A stretch of 64,000 nucleotides of DNA from an uncultured Lachnospiraceae bacterium (GTDB lineage: Bacteria > Bacillota > Clostridia > Lachnospirales > Lachnospiraceae): the NCBI GenBank assembly GCA_944380605.1, contig CALWIA010000001.1, positions 1-64,000 on the forward strand. Direction: 5' to 3'. Positions 1-7,231 of this stretch are shown here, piece after piece; position 1 is the first letter of the stretch, and every line of letters starts with the position of its first letter. Made by a program: the position numbers and the translations under genes. The notes under the pieces were generated by a model. It saw only the letters and a list, made by a program, of their open reading frames with translations, was not told the DNA's origin and did not search any database.

Positions 1-193
1 CACACCCATTTGGTACTTTACAGGCATTTTCCTTTTTATCTGCATATTCACATAGCCTGCAGTCACAATCCCGTGCATTATATCCCAATCTGCTTACGAT
101 CATCCCGCTCCTGCGAGGACGAAAACCGGGAACTCTTTGCATTTCAATTTCCAGATCCGCATATGGGGTGCCCCTCATAAACCGTGTGGTCAT
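1..193 (-). CDS. Partial Cys-rich small protein, function unknown
   Basis: The 5' end of a minus-strand gene runs off the left edge of the window. Translation gives MTTRFMRGTPYADLE..., followed by a Cys-rich stretch (CDCRLCEYADKKENAC) that could bind a metal. AGAAAGGA lies 9 nt before the ATG at 193; an ATG at 202 touches the ribosome site and is less likely. Cys-rich small proteins of this look occur in integrative elements of Clostridia, but I cannot name the family. The gene is less AT-rich than the genes to its right. Confidence 0.5.
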   Translation of the reverse strand, partial: MTTRFMRGTPYADLEIEMQRVPGFRPRRSGMIVSRLGYNARDCDCRLCEYADKKENACKVPNGC

Positions 194-341
194 TGTTCTC
201 ATTCCTTTCTCTTTGGATTTATTGCTATCTACTTAGGCATCCTGCTTACTGAAGCGACATCCCGCTGTGCTCCTGTCCTAACAGCGTTTCAATCGCATCC
301 TTTAGCTAACCTCTAATCTACTGATGCCGATTCCGTTCAGG

Positions 342-389
342 CAAAAAAGACCGGTTATGTTTTCGCTATTGCAAAGAACATAACCGGTC
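342..389 (-). terminator. Intrinsic terminator, minus strand
   Basis: A 13-bp perfect stem (GACCGGTTATGTT at 349-361 paired with 377-389) is followed on the minus strand by six T (complement of 343-348). It would end leftward transcription coming from the degenerate repeat region. The partial gene at 1-193 therefore needs its own promoter downstream of this hairpin. Confidence 0.7.
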
Positions 390-410
390 AGCCTCATGCC
401 TAATCGTTGC

Positions 411-520
411 ATCCATATGAAAAGGTGATATCCCTTATTAAATCATAATCCAGTTTTTCTAAAAAAATCTACAAATAAGAATATACATCTTAACTTAAGC
501 ACTACTTATGAATATCTCCC
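411..520. repeat. Left copy of degenerate island-flanking repeat
   Basis: Segments such as TCCCTTATTA...ATCATAATCC (431-451) and CTTAAGCACTACTTATGAAT (494-513) recur in imperfect form at about 4686-4885 in the same orientation. The left copy lacks roughly 70 nt in the middle. The right copy overlaps the 3' part of the small ORF at 4729-5016, so the left copy may be a broken copy of that gene. Confidence 0.5.
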
Positions 521-648
521 ACTTTTATAAAATATCCATTAATCTTCTACCAGATTACAGATAGTTATAGATAAGATTTATTAGCATTTTCAAACATACC
601 GTTTTATGATAATATAAAGACATATTGTTTATGTGTGGAGACGGTATT

Positions 649-1857
649 ATGGAAAAAATATTGTTTTGTAACCTCGACTTATTAAAGAAAACTTTTGACG
701 GAACAAAAAATCTGGTTCTGCAAGAAACTCGCAATCAATTTTTATACTATGCAAACGATCTGTGTTCCGACAAAGAAAATCATCTATATTTTATTAGTCG
801 TGATCAGAAATTACTAGATTCCGCAGAAAACCATTTTGCAAAATTAAAAGGATTTTCAAATTTTAAATTTTGTTTACGCAATAAAGCTCGCGATTTTGTC
901 ATGAAGCATCGACAGCACAATAATCTGTTTGTGTTTATCGGTGGTAAGGAAGTAGACTTCCATATGGCAGTAAATACTCAATCATTATTTATTGTTCCGA
1001 CATGGATACCTGTAGAAGAGAGAGCCGGATTTTATGGAGTCCATGTTGATACACCCGAACAACTTTTTAAATTCGTACGAGCACTAAATAACCAAGAAAA
1101 CTGGTATGCGGAAGTCGAAATAGAGCCAAATGTAATTGCTCTTTCACTGATGGATGGTAGATATAAATTCGGATCCAAAACAGAAAACGAACATGATATG
1201 GTTGAACATTTTGAACAATTATTAAAATTCGGTACTTGCCGAAATTATTATGATATTCTTTTGTATCATTTTCTTGCCGGAATGACGAACAGCAAACTGT
1301 TTGATGACATTGAATTGTTTGGGATGATACCTTCTTCCGATTGCTCATTAAACAATGATATTTTTAGCTTCATGCATCAAACAAGGATTATAAAAGGTAA
1401 ACGTATTCCACGCAATTTACCAAATGGGGAAAATATACTTTTAAGAATATCGCCGAAGCAAAAGGCTCACTTATCATATTCAACAGACCAACGTGTTACT
1501 ATGGGAGCTAAAGAAGAGTTTAAAACTATTTGTATTAATCCCGACTTCAAGAATAAAATTAATACCTTAAAGAAGTCTGGAAAGTTTAATGTTTGTATCT
1601 TTGATGATTACATGACACATGGGAATTCCTTCAATGCTGTGAGAAATCTTTTACAACAATTGGGTGCAAACAAAATCATTTTTGTTTCTCTAGGTAGTTT
1701 TGGAAAACCTTTTCAAAAGAAAGATTATACAATAACAGGCGATGTTTTCAATACTGGATATACCTACACATTAATAGGCTCCAGCATAAAATATCTTACC
1801 TATAATGATGCGGCTAAGGATGAAGTCTCTGAGCTATATGATATTTTCAATTCGTAA
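649..1857 (+). CDS. ShosT-like phosphoribosyltransferase-domain protein
   Basis: A 402-aa soluble protein. The C-terminal third carries a type I phosphoribosyltransferase PRPP loop, VCIFDDYMTHGNSFNAVRNL (about residues 310-330). The N-terminal half (ILFCNLDLL, LYFISRDQKLLDSA, VFIGGKEVDFHMA) looks like a HAD-type Rossmann fold, though I see no clean DxD catalytic motif. GGAG sits 9 nt before the ATG at 649; upstream in-frame starts at 625 and 631 lack one. A DprA-like gene follows after 25 nt. Phosphoribosyltransferase plus DprA is the layout of ShosTA, a toxin-antitoxin-type anti-phage system in which ShosT is the toxin. Membership is inferred from domains and order. The gene is much more AT-rich than the core chromosome. 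Confidence 0.72.
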   Translation: MEKILFCNLDLLKKTFDGTKNLVLQETRNQFLYYANDLCSDKENHLYFISRDQKLLDSAENHFAKLKGFSNFKFCLRNKARDFVMKHRQHNNLFVFIGGKEVDFHMAVNTQSLFIVPTWIPVEERAGFYGVHVDTPEQLFKFVRALNNQENWYAEVEIEPNVIALSLMDGRYKFGSKTENEHDMVEHFEQLLKFGTCRNYYDILLYHFLAGMTNSKLFDDIELFGMIPSSDCSLNNDIFSFMHQTRIIKGKRIPRNLPNGENILLRISPKQKAHLSYSTDQRVTMGAKEEFKTICINPDFKNKINTLKKSGKFNVCIFDDYMTHGNSFNAVRNLLQQLGANKIIFVSLGSFGKPFQKKDYTITGDVFNTGYTYTLIGSSIKYLTYNDAAKDEVSELYDIFNS

Positions 1858-1882
1858 ACATTTTAGATAGGAAGTTTTAATT

Positions 1883-3043
1883 GTGGAAAGATATTATATT
1901 GCGCTATATGAACTAGGTATAAAAAATGAATTAATCATAAAGGCAATAATTGATTATGGTCCTGATTTCGTAACCCATTTATTTGAGAAGAATACTGATA
2001 TTTTTCTCACTGACATCGAATGGTTACCTTATAGAGATTTATTTGAAGATCGCCTTAAGATTTCTAAAGCACTAGAAGCAGCCGATCATATTTTACATGT
2101 CAATGAACAATATGAGATTAGCACAGCTTTATACTCAACAATCAACTATCCTCGCAATTTAATGAGAATGGTTAATCCACCTGCAATTATTTATTATAAG
2201 GGTGCCAATCCAAATGAAGGTTTTGAAAAGGCTATAGCCTCTATTGGGACAAGAAGACCCACACGCTTTGGTTTTAACGCTGTTAACTATCTAATTCCTC
2301 AATGGGTCAATGAGGGATTTGCAATTATATCTGGCTTAGCTGCCGGAGTAGATCGTTTATCACATATAGCTTGCCTTGCAGAAGATGGTAAAACCATTGC
2401 GGTTCTCGCTCATGGTCTTGACATGATTTATCCCGCATCCAATAGAAAATTGGCTGAAAAAATATTACTATGCAATGGTACTTTACTTTCAGAATATCCT
2501 GTCGGAATAAAACCTGATAAATTTAGATTTATTAATAGGAATCGCCTTATCGTTGGACTTTCCAAAGTAATAGTAGCAATGGAATGTGAGGAAAAAAGTG
2601 GCTCTATGCATACCATTGAGTTTGCTCAGAAACAAAATTGTCCTATTTTCTGTCCAGATCCCGGAGAAAACATAACGGGGGCTCAATCGGGATTAAAGTA
2701 TATTCTTGACAAAAAAATAGGAACCGTTATAAAAAATGGATTGGATTATCAAAATGTTATTATAGCCGCAGGCTATGAAATAGAACAACTTCCCATGAAA
2801 GCTAAATATATCAAAGAGCAATATTTAAGAGCATTAATATCTGGTGTAGAAACGGATTCCATAATCAAGTCAGTATTCCAAGAAATGGATTTGAATTATA
2901 ACTCTAATTATACTTGTCTTGTTGATTTAAACAACTACTTGTTAAATTTTATTCAAAACACAGGTTATCCACTTCAAAATATTATTAATTTATTTATTGA
3001 AAAAATCATTTCAACATATGAATCTACTGAAAAAGAGAGCTAA
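1883..3043 (+). CDS. ShosA-like DprA-family protein
   Basis: A 386-aa protein with the DprA/Smf Rossmann fold: SIGTRRPTRFG (120-130), SGLAAGVDRLSH (150-161), VLAHGLDMIYPASN (174-187), SEYPVG (203-208), NRNRLIVGLS (218-227) and EEKSGSMHTIEFA (236-248). DprA proteins bind single-stranded DNA and load RecA. Here a 125-residue C-terminal extension and the 25-nt linkage to the phosphoribosyltransferase gene point to a defence role as the partner (ShosA) rather than to transformation. The start is GTG, with AGGAAG about 9 nt upstream. A strong hairpin follows the stop codon. A housekeeping DprA would normally sit near topA or rnhB, which are absent here. Confidence 0.75.
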   Translation: MERYYIALYELGIKNELIIKAIIDYGPDFVTHLFEKNTDIFLTDIEWLPYRDLFEDRLKISKALEAADHILHVNEQYEISTALYSTINYPRNLMRMVNPPAIIYYKGANPNEGFEKAIASIGTRRPTRFGFNAVNYLIPQWVNEGFAIISGLAAGVDRLSHIACLAEDGKTIAVLAHGLDMIYPASNRKLAEKILLCNGTLLSEYPVGIKPDKFRFINRNRLIVGLSKVIVAMECEEKSGSMHTIEFAQKQNCPIFCPDPGENITGAQSGLKYILDKKIGTVIKNGLDYQNVIIAAGYEIEQLPMKAKYIKEQYLRALISGVETDSIIKSVFQEMDLNYNSNYTCLVDLNNYLLNFIQNTGYPLQNIINLFIEKIISTYESTEKES

Positions 3044-3053
3044 CGCTCTCTTT
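3032..3053 (+). terminator. Intrinsic terminator of the ShosTA-like operon
   Basis: A 9-bp stem AAAGAGAGC / GCTCTCTTT with loop TAAC; the loop contains the stop codon of the DprA-like gene. The 3' arm provides the T-run. Confidence 0.6.
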
Positions 3054-3114
3054 CAGACTGTAGACAAAGTTGGTGCTTGAGACTTACTCCAACACCAACT
3101 TTGTCTACAGTCTG
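3054..3114. repeat. Perfect 22-bp inverted repeat
   Basis: CAGACTGTAGACAAAGTTGG plus TG (3054-3075) is perfectly repeated in inverse orientation at 3093-3114, with a 17-nt spacer. It directly abuts the first terminator. It could be a second terminator-like hairpin, but there is no T-run. Its near-perfect arms look more like an insertion-sequence end or a small palindromic element between two convergent defence modules. Confidence 0.75.
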
Positions 3115-3214
3115 TATGCATGATCTCACTAATCATGCCAAAACTTATTCTTTTAACTTATTCATCAACACTGCTACTGAGTATTAATCTGTTTTTCCAC
3201 AAACTTATTTGTTA

Positions 3215-3388
3215 TTATCGTGTTCTTTTTAATACAATTGTTCCCCCGCCAGAATCCTCATCTTCTAACATTCTTTTTGCCTCTTCCAAATCCTGACGTA
3301 AAAGTATCAATTCTTCTTTTGTGGCATTTTCAATAAATTCATATAACTCCTCAATACTATTGATTTCAACATACTCATATTCGTCCAT
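3215..3388 (-). CDS. Small acidic protein coupled to the Abi-alpha-like gene
   Basis: A 57-aa acidic, probably helical protein (MDEYEYVEINSIEELYEF..., ending GGGTIVLKRTR). AAAGGAG lies about 8 nt before the ATG. The ATG lies 14 nt inside the 3' end of the DUF4393 gene, which suggests translational coupling. I do not recognise the family. Tight coupling to a defence-like gene suggests a partner, regulator or antitoxin role, which is inference. It ends about 100 nt from the inverted repeat at 3054-3114. Confidence 0.65.
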   Translation of the reverse strand: MDEYEYVEINSIEELYEFIENATKEELILLRQDLEEAKRMLEDEDSGGGTIVLKRTR

Positions 3389-4490
3389 TTTCTGTCTCCT
3401 TTCTTTTTACATTATCGAGAAATATTGCTATTTCTTTTTTTGTATTATATGTAGGTGTAAGGTCATAATAATTGGCTTCGGTCTGCAAAACATATTGGGC
3501 CTTTTCATTTATAACCATTGATAGTAATTTAAAGATATCAGAATCTCTAAATACAAAATCTTTATACTTTCCCTTTTTTATAATATATGGTAATTCTTTC
3601 TCAACACAAAAAAGTCTTCTTTCTCCTGTATCAATAAACAATTTCTGGATTATTATGTCAGAAGAACTAATATTACTAATTCTTAACAATATAACTATTT
3701 CATTTCCTTTTTCTATACTGGTGTAATCAAATTTTTGCTGTATATTTAAAGTTTCACCTTTTAACTGCGCTGTAGCAAAAACATCACTGTATGTAAAAAG
3801 TTCCCCATTTTCATTCCCATCATAATATGCAGGATCATATATATAATCCAGGTTTTCAATATCTAGCGGGGGCAACATACATAAATCTCTAAACAAATGC
3901 CCAAAGCTAGTCAATACGATAGCAACATCATCTCGTCCATCATAAGTAATTGTATCAATAATTCCTAATCTATTTAATGAATCAATTGCTAATGACTTCT
4001 GAAAATCGCTTTTTTCCCAAATTATTTCTTCTACTTCAACTATATCCTCATGTAAAAAAAAAGTATGCATAAATAAAGCATCAATTGGACTCATTTGTTT
4101 TAATACCTCAACAAATGCTGGATGAACCATTTTTTCAATATTCTTATTCATCGCATTAGCCAACAGATTTGAAAACATTTCACTCAATCCATCTTCATTA
4201 AAAACAAATTTCACATGATCAAGCAAAGGAGCCGCAATAACTGCTGAAGGTATTATAATATTTTCTTTTGGAACTTTGCTAATTGTTTCTTCTAAAAAAT
4301 TAGCATATTTTCTTTCTAGTTGATCTGCCGTTAATCCAAGAAATTTAAACGGAAGAGCAACAAACTTCATAAGTGACTCCCCGACACTCCCAACTTCTTT
4401 CAAAATAGGATGGCCAACATCATCGTATATTGCTTTTCCTATTTCAACTATAGCGTTATTTAATCTTCCAGAACAATTACTCTTATCCAT
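3375..4490 (-). CDS. DUF4393 / Abi-alpha family protein
   Basis: A 371-aa protein with features of the Abi-alpha (DUF4393) family: ENIIIPSAVIAAPLLDHVKF, then EMFSNLLANAMNKN and HPAFVEVLKQMSPIDALFM (about residues 75-160), followed by a winged-helix-like segment and a beta-rich C-terminal part. Members are linked to abortive infection by name and context, but their mechanism is unclear. It is transcribed toward the ShosTA-like operon and shares a 14-nt overlap with a small downstream gene. The gene is AT-rich like the rest of the island. The family assignment comes from remembered motif patterns. Confidence 0.65.
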   Translation of the reverse strand: MDKSNCSGRLNNAIVEIGKAIYDDVGHPILKEVGSVGESLMKFVALPFKFLGLTADQLERKYANFLEETISKVPKENIIIPSAVIAAPLLDHVKFVFNEDGLSEMFSNLLANAMNKNIEKMVHPAFVEVLKQMSPIDALFMHTFFLHEDIVEVEEIIWEKSDFQKSLAIDSLNRLGIIDTITYDGRDDVAIVLTSFGHLFRDLCMLPPLDIENLDYIYDPAYYDGNENGELFTYSDVFATAQLKGETLNIQQKFDYTSIEKGNEIVILLRISNISSSDIIIQKLFIDTGERRLFCVEKELPYIIKKGKYKDFVFRDSDIFKLLSMVINEKAQYVLQTEANYYDLTPTYNTKKEIAIFLDNVKRKETENGRI

Positions 4491-4728
4491 CTATCTCCTT
4501 AATCACTTGTAAATGCAATACTATATGTTATTAATACGATATGTAAAAATATTATATCACATTTTCTTAAATTATCCAACATTACATAATATATTTTACG
4601 AAAAATAATACATCTCATAGACACTTCTATTTATATTGTCTCACAACCTTTGGTTATATATGTAAAACCGCTGCCTACTGATGCCTGATCGCTGATATCT
4701 ACATAAAAAGGAATTTCCCTTATTATAA
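4491..4728. other. AT-rich intergenic stretch
   Basis: No gene is seen. The stretch holds the upstream region of the DUF4393 gene and the beginning of the right copy of the degenerate flanking repeat (from about 4680). Confidence 0.5.
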
Positions 4729-4885
4729 TTATATCGTAATCCGCTTTCTTTCCATTATAAATCTACAATATGAATAAAAATTCCATATATTTGCTCGCAC
4801 TGGATAATCCACACGGTACTTAAATCTTGTTTTATAACGTATATTTTGTCTTAAGCACCACATATGAATATCTCTCATCTTTACG
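4686..4885. repeat. Right copy of degenerate island-flanking repeat
   Basis: Imperfect, same-orientation match to 411-520. Shared words include TTTCCCTTATTA and CTTAAGCAC-AC-TATGAATATCTC. It overlaps the 3' portion of the ORF at 4729-5016. It may mark a duplication or the footprints of two related insertions around the defence genes. Confidence 0.5.
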
Positions 4886-5016
4886 GAAGTCCCTTGCCTA
4901 ATTCGCTTTCCTAACAAATTAATCTTATAATCATCCATTTCTGTTTCAGCTAATAAATAGAAAATCACATTAAAATATTTAATTCCATATACTCCACAAT
5001 GATTATTGTACTTCAT
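4729..5016 (-). CDS. Hypothetical 95-aa protein or gene remnant
   Basis: An open frame of 95 codons with AGGAG 5 nt before the ATG. The product is basic and aromatic-rich (...GKRIRQGTSVKMRDIHMWCL...) and I do not recognise it. Its 3' half is repeated in broken form at 411-520, so it may be a decayed mobile-element gene. It is the island gene closest to the disrupted pilin. Confidence 0.3.
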   Translation of the reverse strand: MKYNNHCGVYGIKYFNVIFYLLAETEMDDYKINLLGKRIRQGTSVKMRDIHMWCLRQNIRYKTRFKYRVDYPVRANIWNFYSYCRFIMERKRITI

Positions 5017-5086
5017 ACACTCTCCTGTTTATATCGTTATGCTTTATCCACAATTTTCATTATATATACACAATATACACTGTACA

Positions 5087-5191
5087 TTATGTGGTCAATA
5101 TTCCAACCAGAATCAGCACCACTTCGATCACGCCCAGTCCATCTTCTTCTCTTAAAAACGCCAGCCATTCTTTTCCGATCCATTTCATCAT
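5087..5191 (-). pseudogene. Flp pilin gene truncated by the island
   Basis: Thirty-four codons starting MMKWIGKEWL and running into EEDGLGVIEVVLILV, the Flp prepilin signature: a Gly-ending leader, then the hydrophobic pilin helix with the conserved Glu five residues in. Family members continue with a longer hydrophobic stretch and a short tail. Here the frame leaves the pilin sequence after about LILV and stops at TAA, exactly where the DNA becomes AT-rich. GGGAGAAGG precedes the ATG. It is the last gene of the Tad operon in the window, directly after tadC. The truncated product lacks most of the assembly helix and is unlikely to form pili. Confidence 0.72.
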
Positions 5192-5218
5192 CGCGTCCTT
5201 CTCCCTTCCTCTGTGTTT

Positions 5219-6475
5219 TCATCCCATAGACATCATCGCCGGCAGCAGAATCAATACCATAACCACCGCCAGCATCAGAAACATAGGCAGCAGCAGTTTT
5301 GTGCCCGCTTCCTCTCCCAGGCGCCTGGCCAGCCCTTTCTGCTGCTCCCAGGCTTCCGTCATCTCCTGTTCCAACAGCTTCTGCATGTCCCGGGTCCCCG
5401 TCCGCCGGTTCTGTTCCAGCAGCCCGCTGAGTTTCCGGTACTGCTGCAGCCCGCAGCGGCGTCCAAATTCCTCTATGGCCCTGCTCTCCGGAATCCCCTG
5501 CTGCATTCGGGCGAAAGCCAGCGCCATCTCTTCAAAAGCCGGTCTGATCTTCCCCTGTTTTTCCGCCCGTTCCTGATAATTCCGCACGATCCGTTCCCAG
5601 GCCAGCCCCACGCTCAGCCCTGCCCCCGTAAAGACCATCAGCTGATACACCACTTCCGCGTAATCCATCTGCAGCTGCCGGTTTCTCTGCTCCCGCTTCC
5701 GTTCTTCTTCCTTCCGGTCTCTGGCGTATAAAAGCGCCGCCGCCGACACCCCCAGCACCGGAAACAGCTGGTACTGAGCCGTATCCGCCTGCCGGTACCG
5801 AAGCGCCTTTCCCTCCAGCTGATCCGGCAGCCGCACGGTCCCTTCTTCCGGGTTCTGCAGGTCTGCCTGCCGGATCTGTTCCCGCAGCGCTTCCAGCAGG
5901 TGTTCCGTCTCCGTCTCCGACAGGGGACAGACCTGCACCCACAGGGTTTCCCGCCGCTCGTGCACCCCGTCCGTCAGTTCCACCAACAGCCGGGCCCGTT
6001 CCTTCTGTTCCGGCCTGCCGCGGATTTCTCCAAAGGAGCTGATCAGCTCCGGATCCAGGCTTTCCCACCGGGCTTCCACCCCGTATTCCGGAAAAGAATC
6101 CGGCAGTTCCAGATCCTCCCGCACCTGTTCCAGAGAAGGGTTGGTTCCCCGCATCTGCTCCGGCAGTCCCTCCAGAATCGTTTCAAAAATCTGCTCCGCC
6201 TCTTCCTCCCCGTACCGGCGCGGCTGGATTTCCACCTCCAAAGGCAGCCACCCCTCCTCCAGACCCTGTACGTACAGCTGGTATTCGGTTTCTCCATCCC
6301 CCCATTCTCTCCGTTCCAGAATGCTTTCCTGCTCCGGCCCGCCTTCTGCGCCTGCCATGGCGGCCCCATACAGCGCCAGCCCGGCTCCCACGCAGAGGAT
6401 CTGCCGGTTCCATCGCCGGATCCCGTTCCATACGGTCTTTGCCTTCTGATTTCCTGCTTTTGTTTTTCCTTCCAC
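5219..6475 (-). CDS. tadC: TadC-like pilus platform protein with large extracytoplasmic domain
   Basis: A 418-aa membrane protein of the Tad/Flp pilus. The T2SSF (GspF) domain lies at about residues 260-380 (QLMVFTGAGLSVGLAWERIV, EEFGRRCGLQQYRKLSGLLEQ), followed by terminal membrane helices (LLLPMFLMLAVVMVLILL). Unusually, the first helix (25-45) is followed by some 185 acidic residues before the second helix (232-252), probably an extracellular domain; many TadC proteins lack this. It follows tadB and precedes the truncated pilin. TadB and TadC form the inner-membrane platform for pilus assembly. Confidence 0.75.
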   Translation of the reverse strand: MEGKTKAGNQKAKTVWNGIRRWNRQILCVGAGLALYGAAMAGAEGGPEQESILERREWGDGETEYQLYVQGLEEGWLPLEVEIQPRRYGEEEAEQIFETILEGLPEQMRGTNPSLEQVREDLELPDSFPEYGVEARWESLDPELISSFGEIRGRPEQKERARLLVELTDGVHERRETLWVQVCPLSETETEHLLEALREQIRQADLQNPEEGTVRLPDQLEGKALRYRQADTAQYQLFPVLGVSAAALLYARDRKEEERKREQRNRQLQMDYAEVVYQLMVFTGAGLSVGLAWERIVRNYQERAEKQGKIRPAFEEMALAFARMQQGIPESRAIEEFGRRCGLQQYRKLSGLLEQNRRTGTRDMQKLLEQEMTEAWEQQKGLARRLGEEAGTKLLLPMFLMLAVVMVLILLPAMMSMG

Positions 6476-6501
6476 CTTCCCAGTCCTCCTCCTCCATTTC
6501 T

Positions 6502-7206
6502 TCAGGAAATCCGGATATCCAAAATTTTCCCCGACAGCCAGCAGGACAACAGGTACACCGCCAAACAGCCGGTCATCACCGCCCTGCCTGCCATGGTGGT
6601 ATACATCCCGTCAAAAAATCCCGGAGAAGTGGCGTCGATGTACAGCACTATCAGAACCGGCATCCCGTTCATGATCTTCTGCTCAAACCGGCGGGAGGCC
6701 GTCAGGGTGCGGATTTCTTCTTTCACCTGTATCCGGTCCTCCATAACCTGCACCGTGCGGCGGATCACCGGCACCAGTTTTCCTCCGCTGCGCTTGGCCA
6801 GAGCGAAAATGCGGGCAAAATTCTGCGCTTCCTCCAGGCCGCTCCGGTCCGCGAAGTCTAAAAGCAGCGCCTCCACGGAGCGGTTCATCTCCAGCTGTCC
6901 GGCCATATAGGCAAATTCTTCCGTCATCATGCCGCCGCGGCCGTACATCATCTCCAGTTCCTTCCGGCAGGAGAGCACCGCGTTCTCCGCGGAATACCCG
7001 GCGCTTAAGGCGGCGGACATCAGCTTAATGGCCTCCTTGAACTGCTGTTCCAGCTGCTGTGTCCGCCTGGCTTTCCGGACGCGCCGGACGTGCAGCGGAT
7101 ACAGCGCCGCCGGCGCCAGCAGTACAAAAAACGCGGGCAGGCTGCGGTAGCAAAGATACGCCGCCGCGGCCGCCAGAAAAACGGCCTGTCCCGCCGCCAG
7201 CGCCAT
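6502..7206 (-). CDS. tadB: TadB-like pilus platform protein
   Basis: A membrane protein with two N-terminal helices, a T2SSF domain (FKEAIKLMSAALSAGYSAENAV, LDFADRSGLEEAQNFARIFALAKRSGG, spelled across about 60-150) and C-terminal helices. It works with TadC as the Tad pilus platform. The start is uncertain. ATG at 7206 gives 234 aa but has no well-spaced ribosome site. The frame is open upstream to 7365, overlapping the ATPase gene, and the preceding residues NYEEYRLSGAE also look conserved, so a non-ATG start near 7240 is possible. Confidence 0.75.
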   Translation of the reverse strand: MALAAGQAVFLAAAAAYLCYRSLPAFFVLLAPAALYPLHVRRVRKARRTQQLEQQFKEAIKLMSAALSAGYSAENAVLSCRKELEMMYGRGGMMTEEFAYMAGQLEMNRSVEALLLDFADRSGLEEAQNFARIFALAKRSGGKLVPVIRRTVQVMEDRIQVKEEIRTLTASRRFEQKIMNGMPVLIVLYIDATSPGFFDGMYTTMAGRAVMTGCLAVYLLSCWLSGKILDIRIS

Positions 7207-7231
7207 CTCCGCCCCGCTCAGCCGGTATTCT

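Larger units (their letters stand above)
194..648. other. Gene-poor AT-rich stretch at the left end of the island
   Basis: No convincing gene is seen here. On the minus strand around 260-310 a short open segment ending in LGQEHSGMSLQ then stop may be the tail of a decayed gene. The stretch holds the hairpin terminator at 342-389 and the left copy of a degenerate repeat (about 411-520) that resembles 4686-4885. The rest is AT-rich and probably contains the promoter of the gene starting at 649. Confidence 0.5.
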
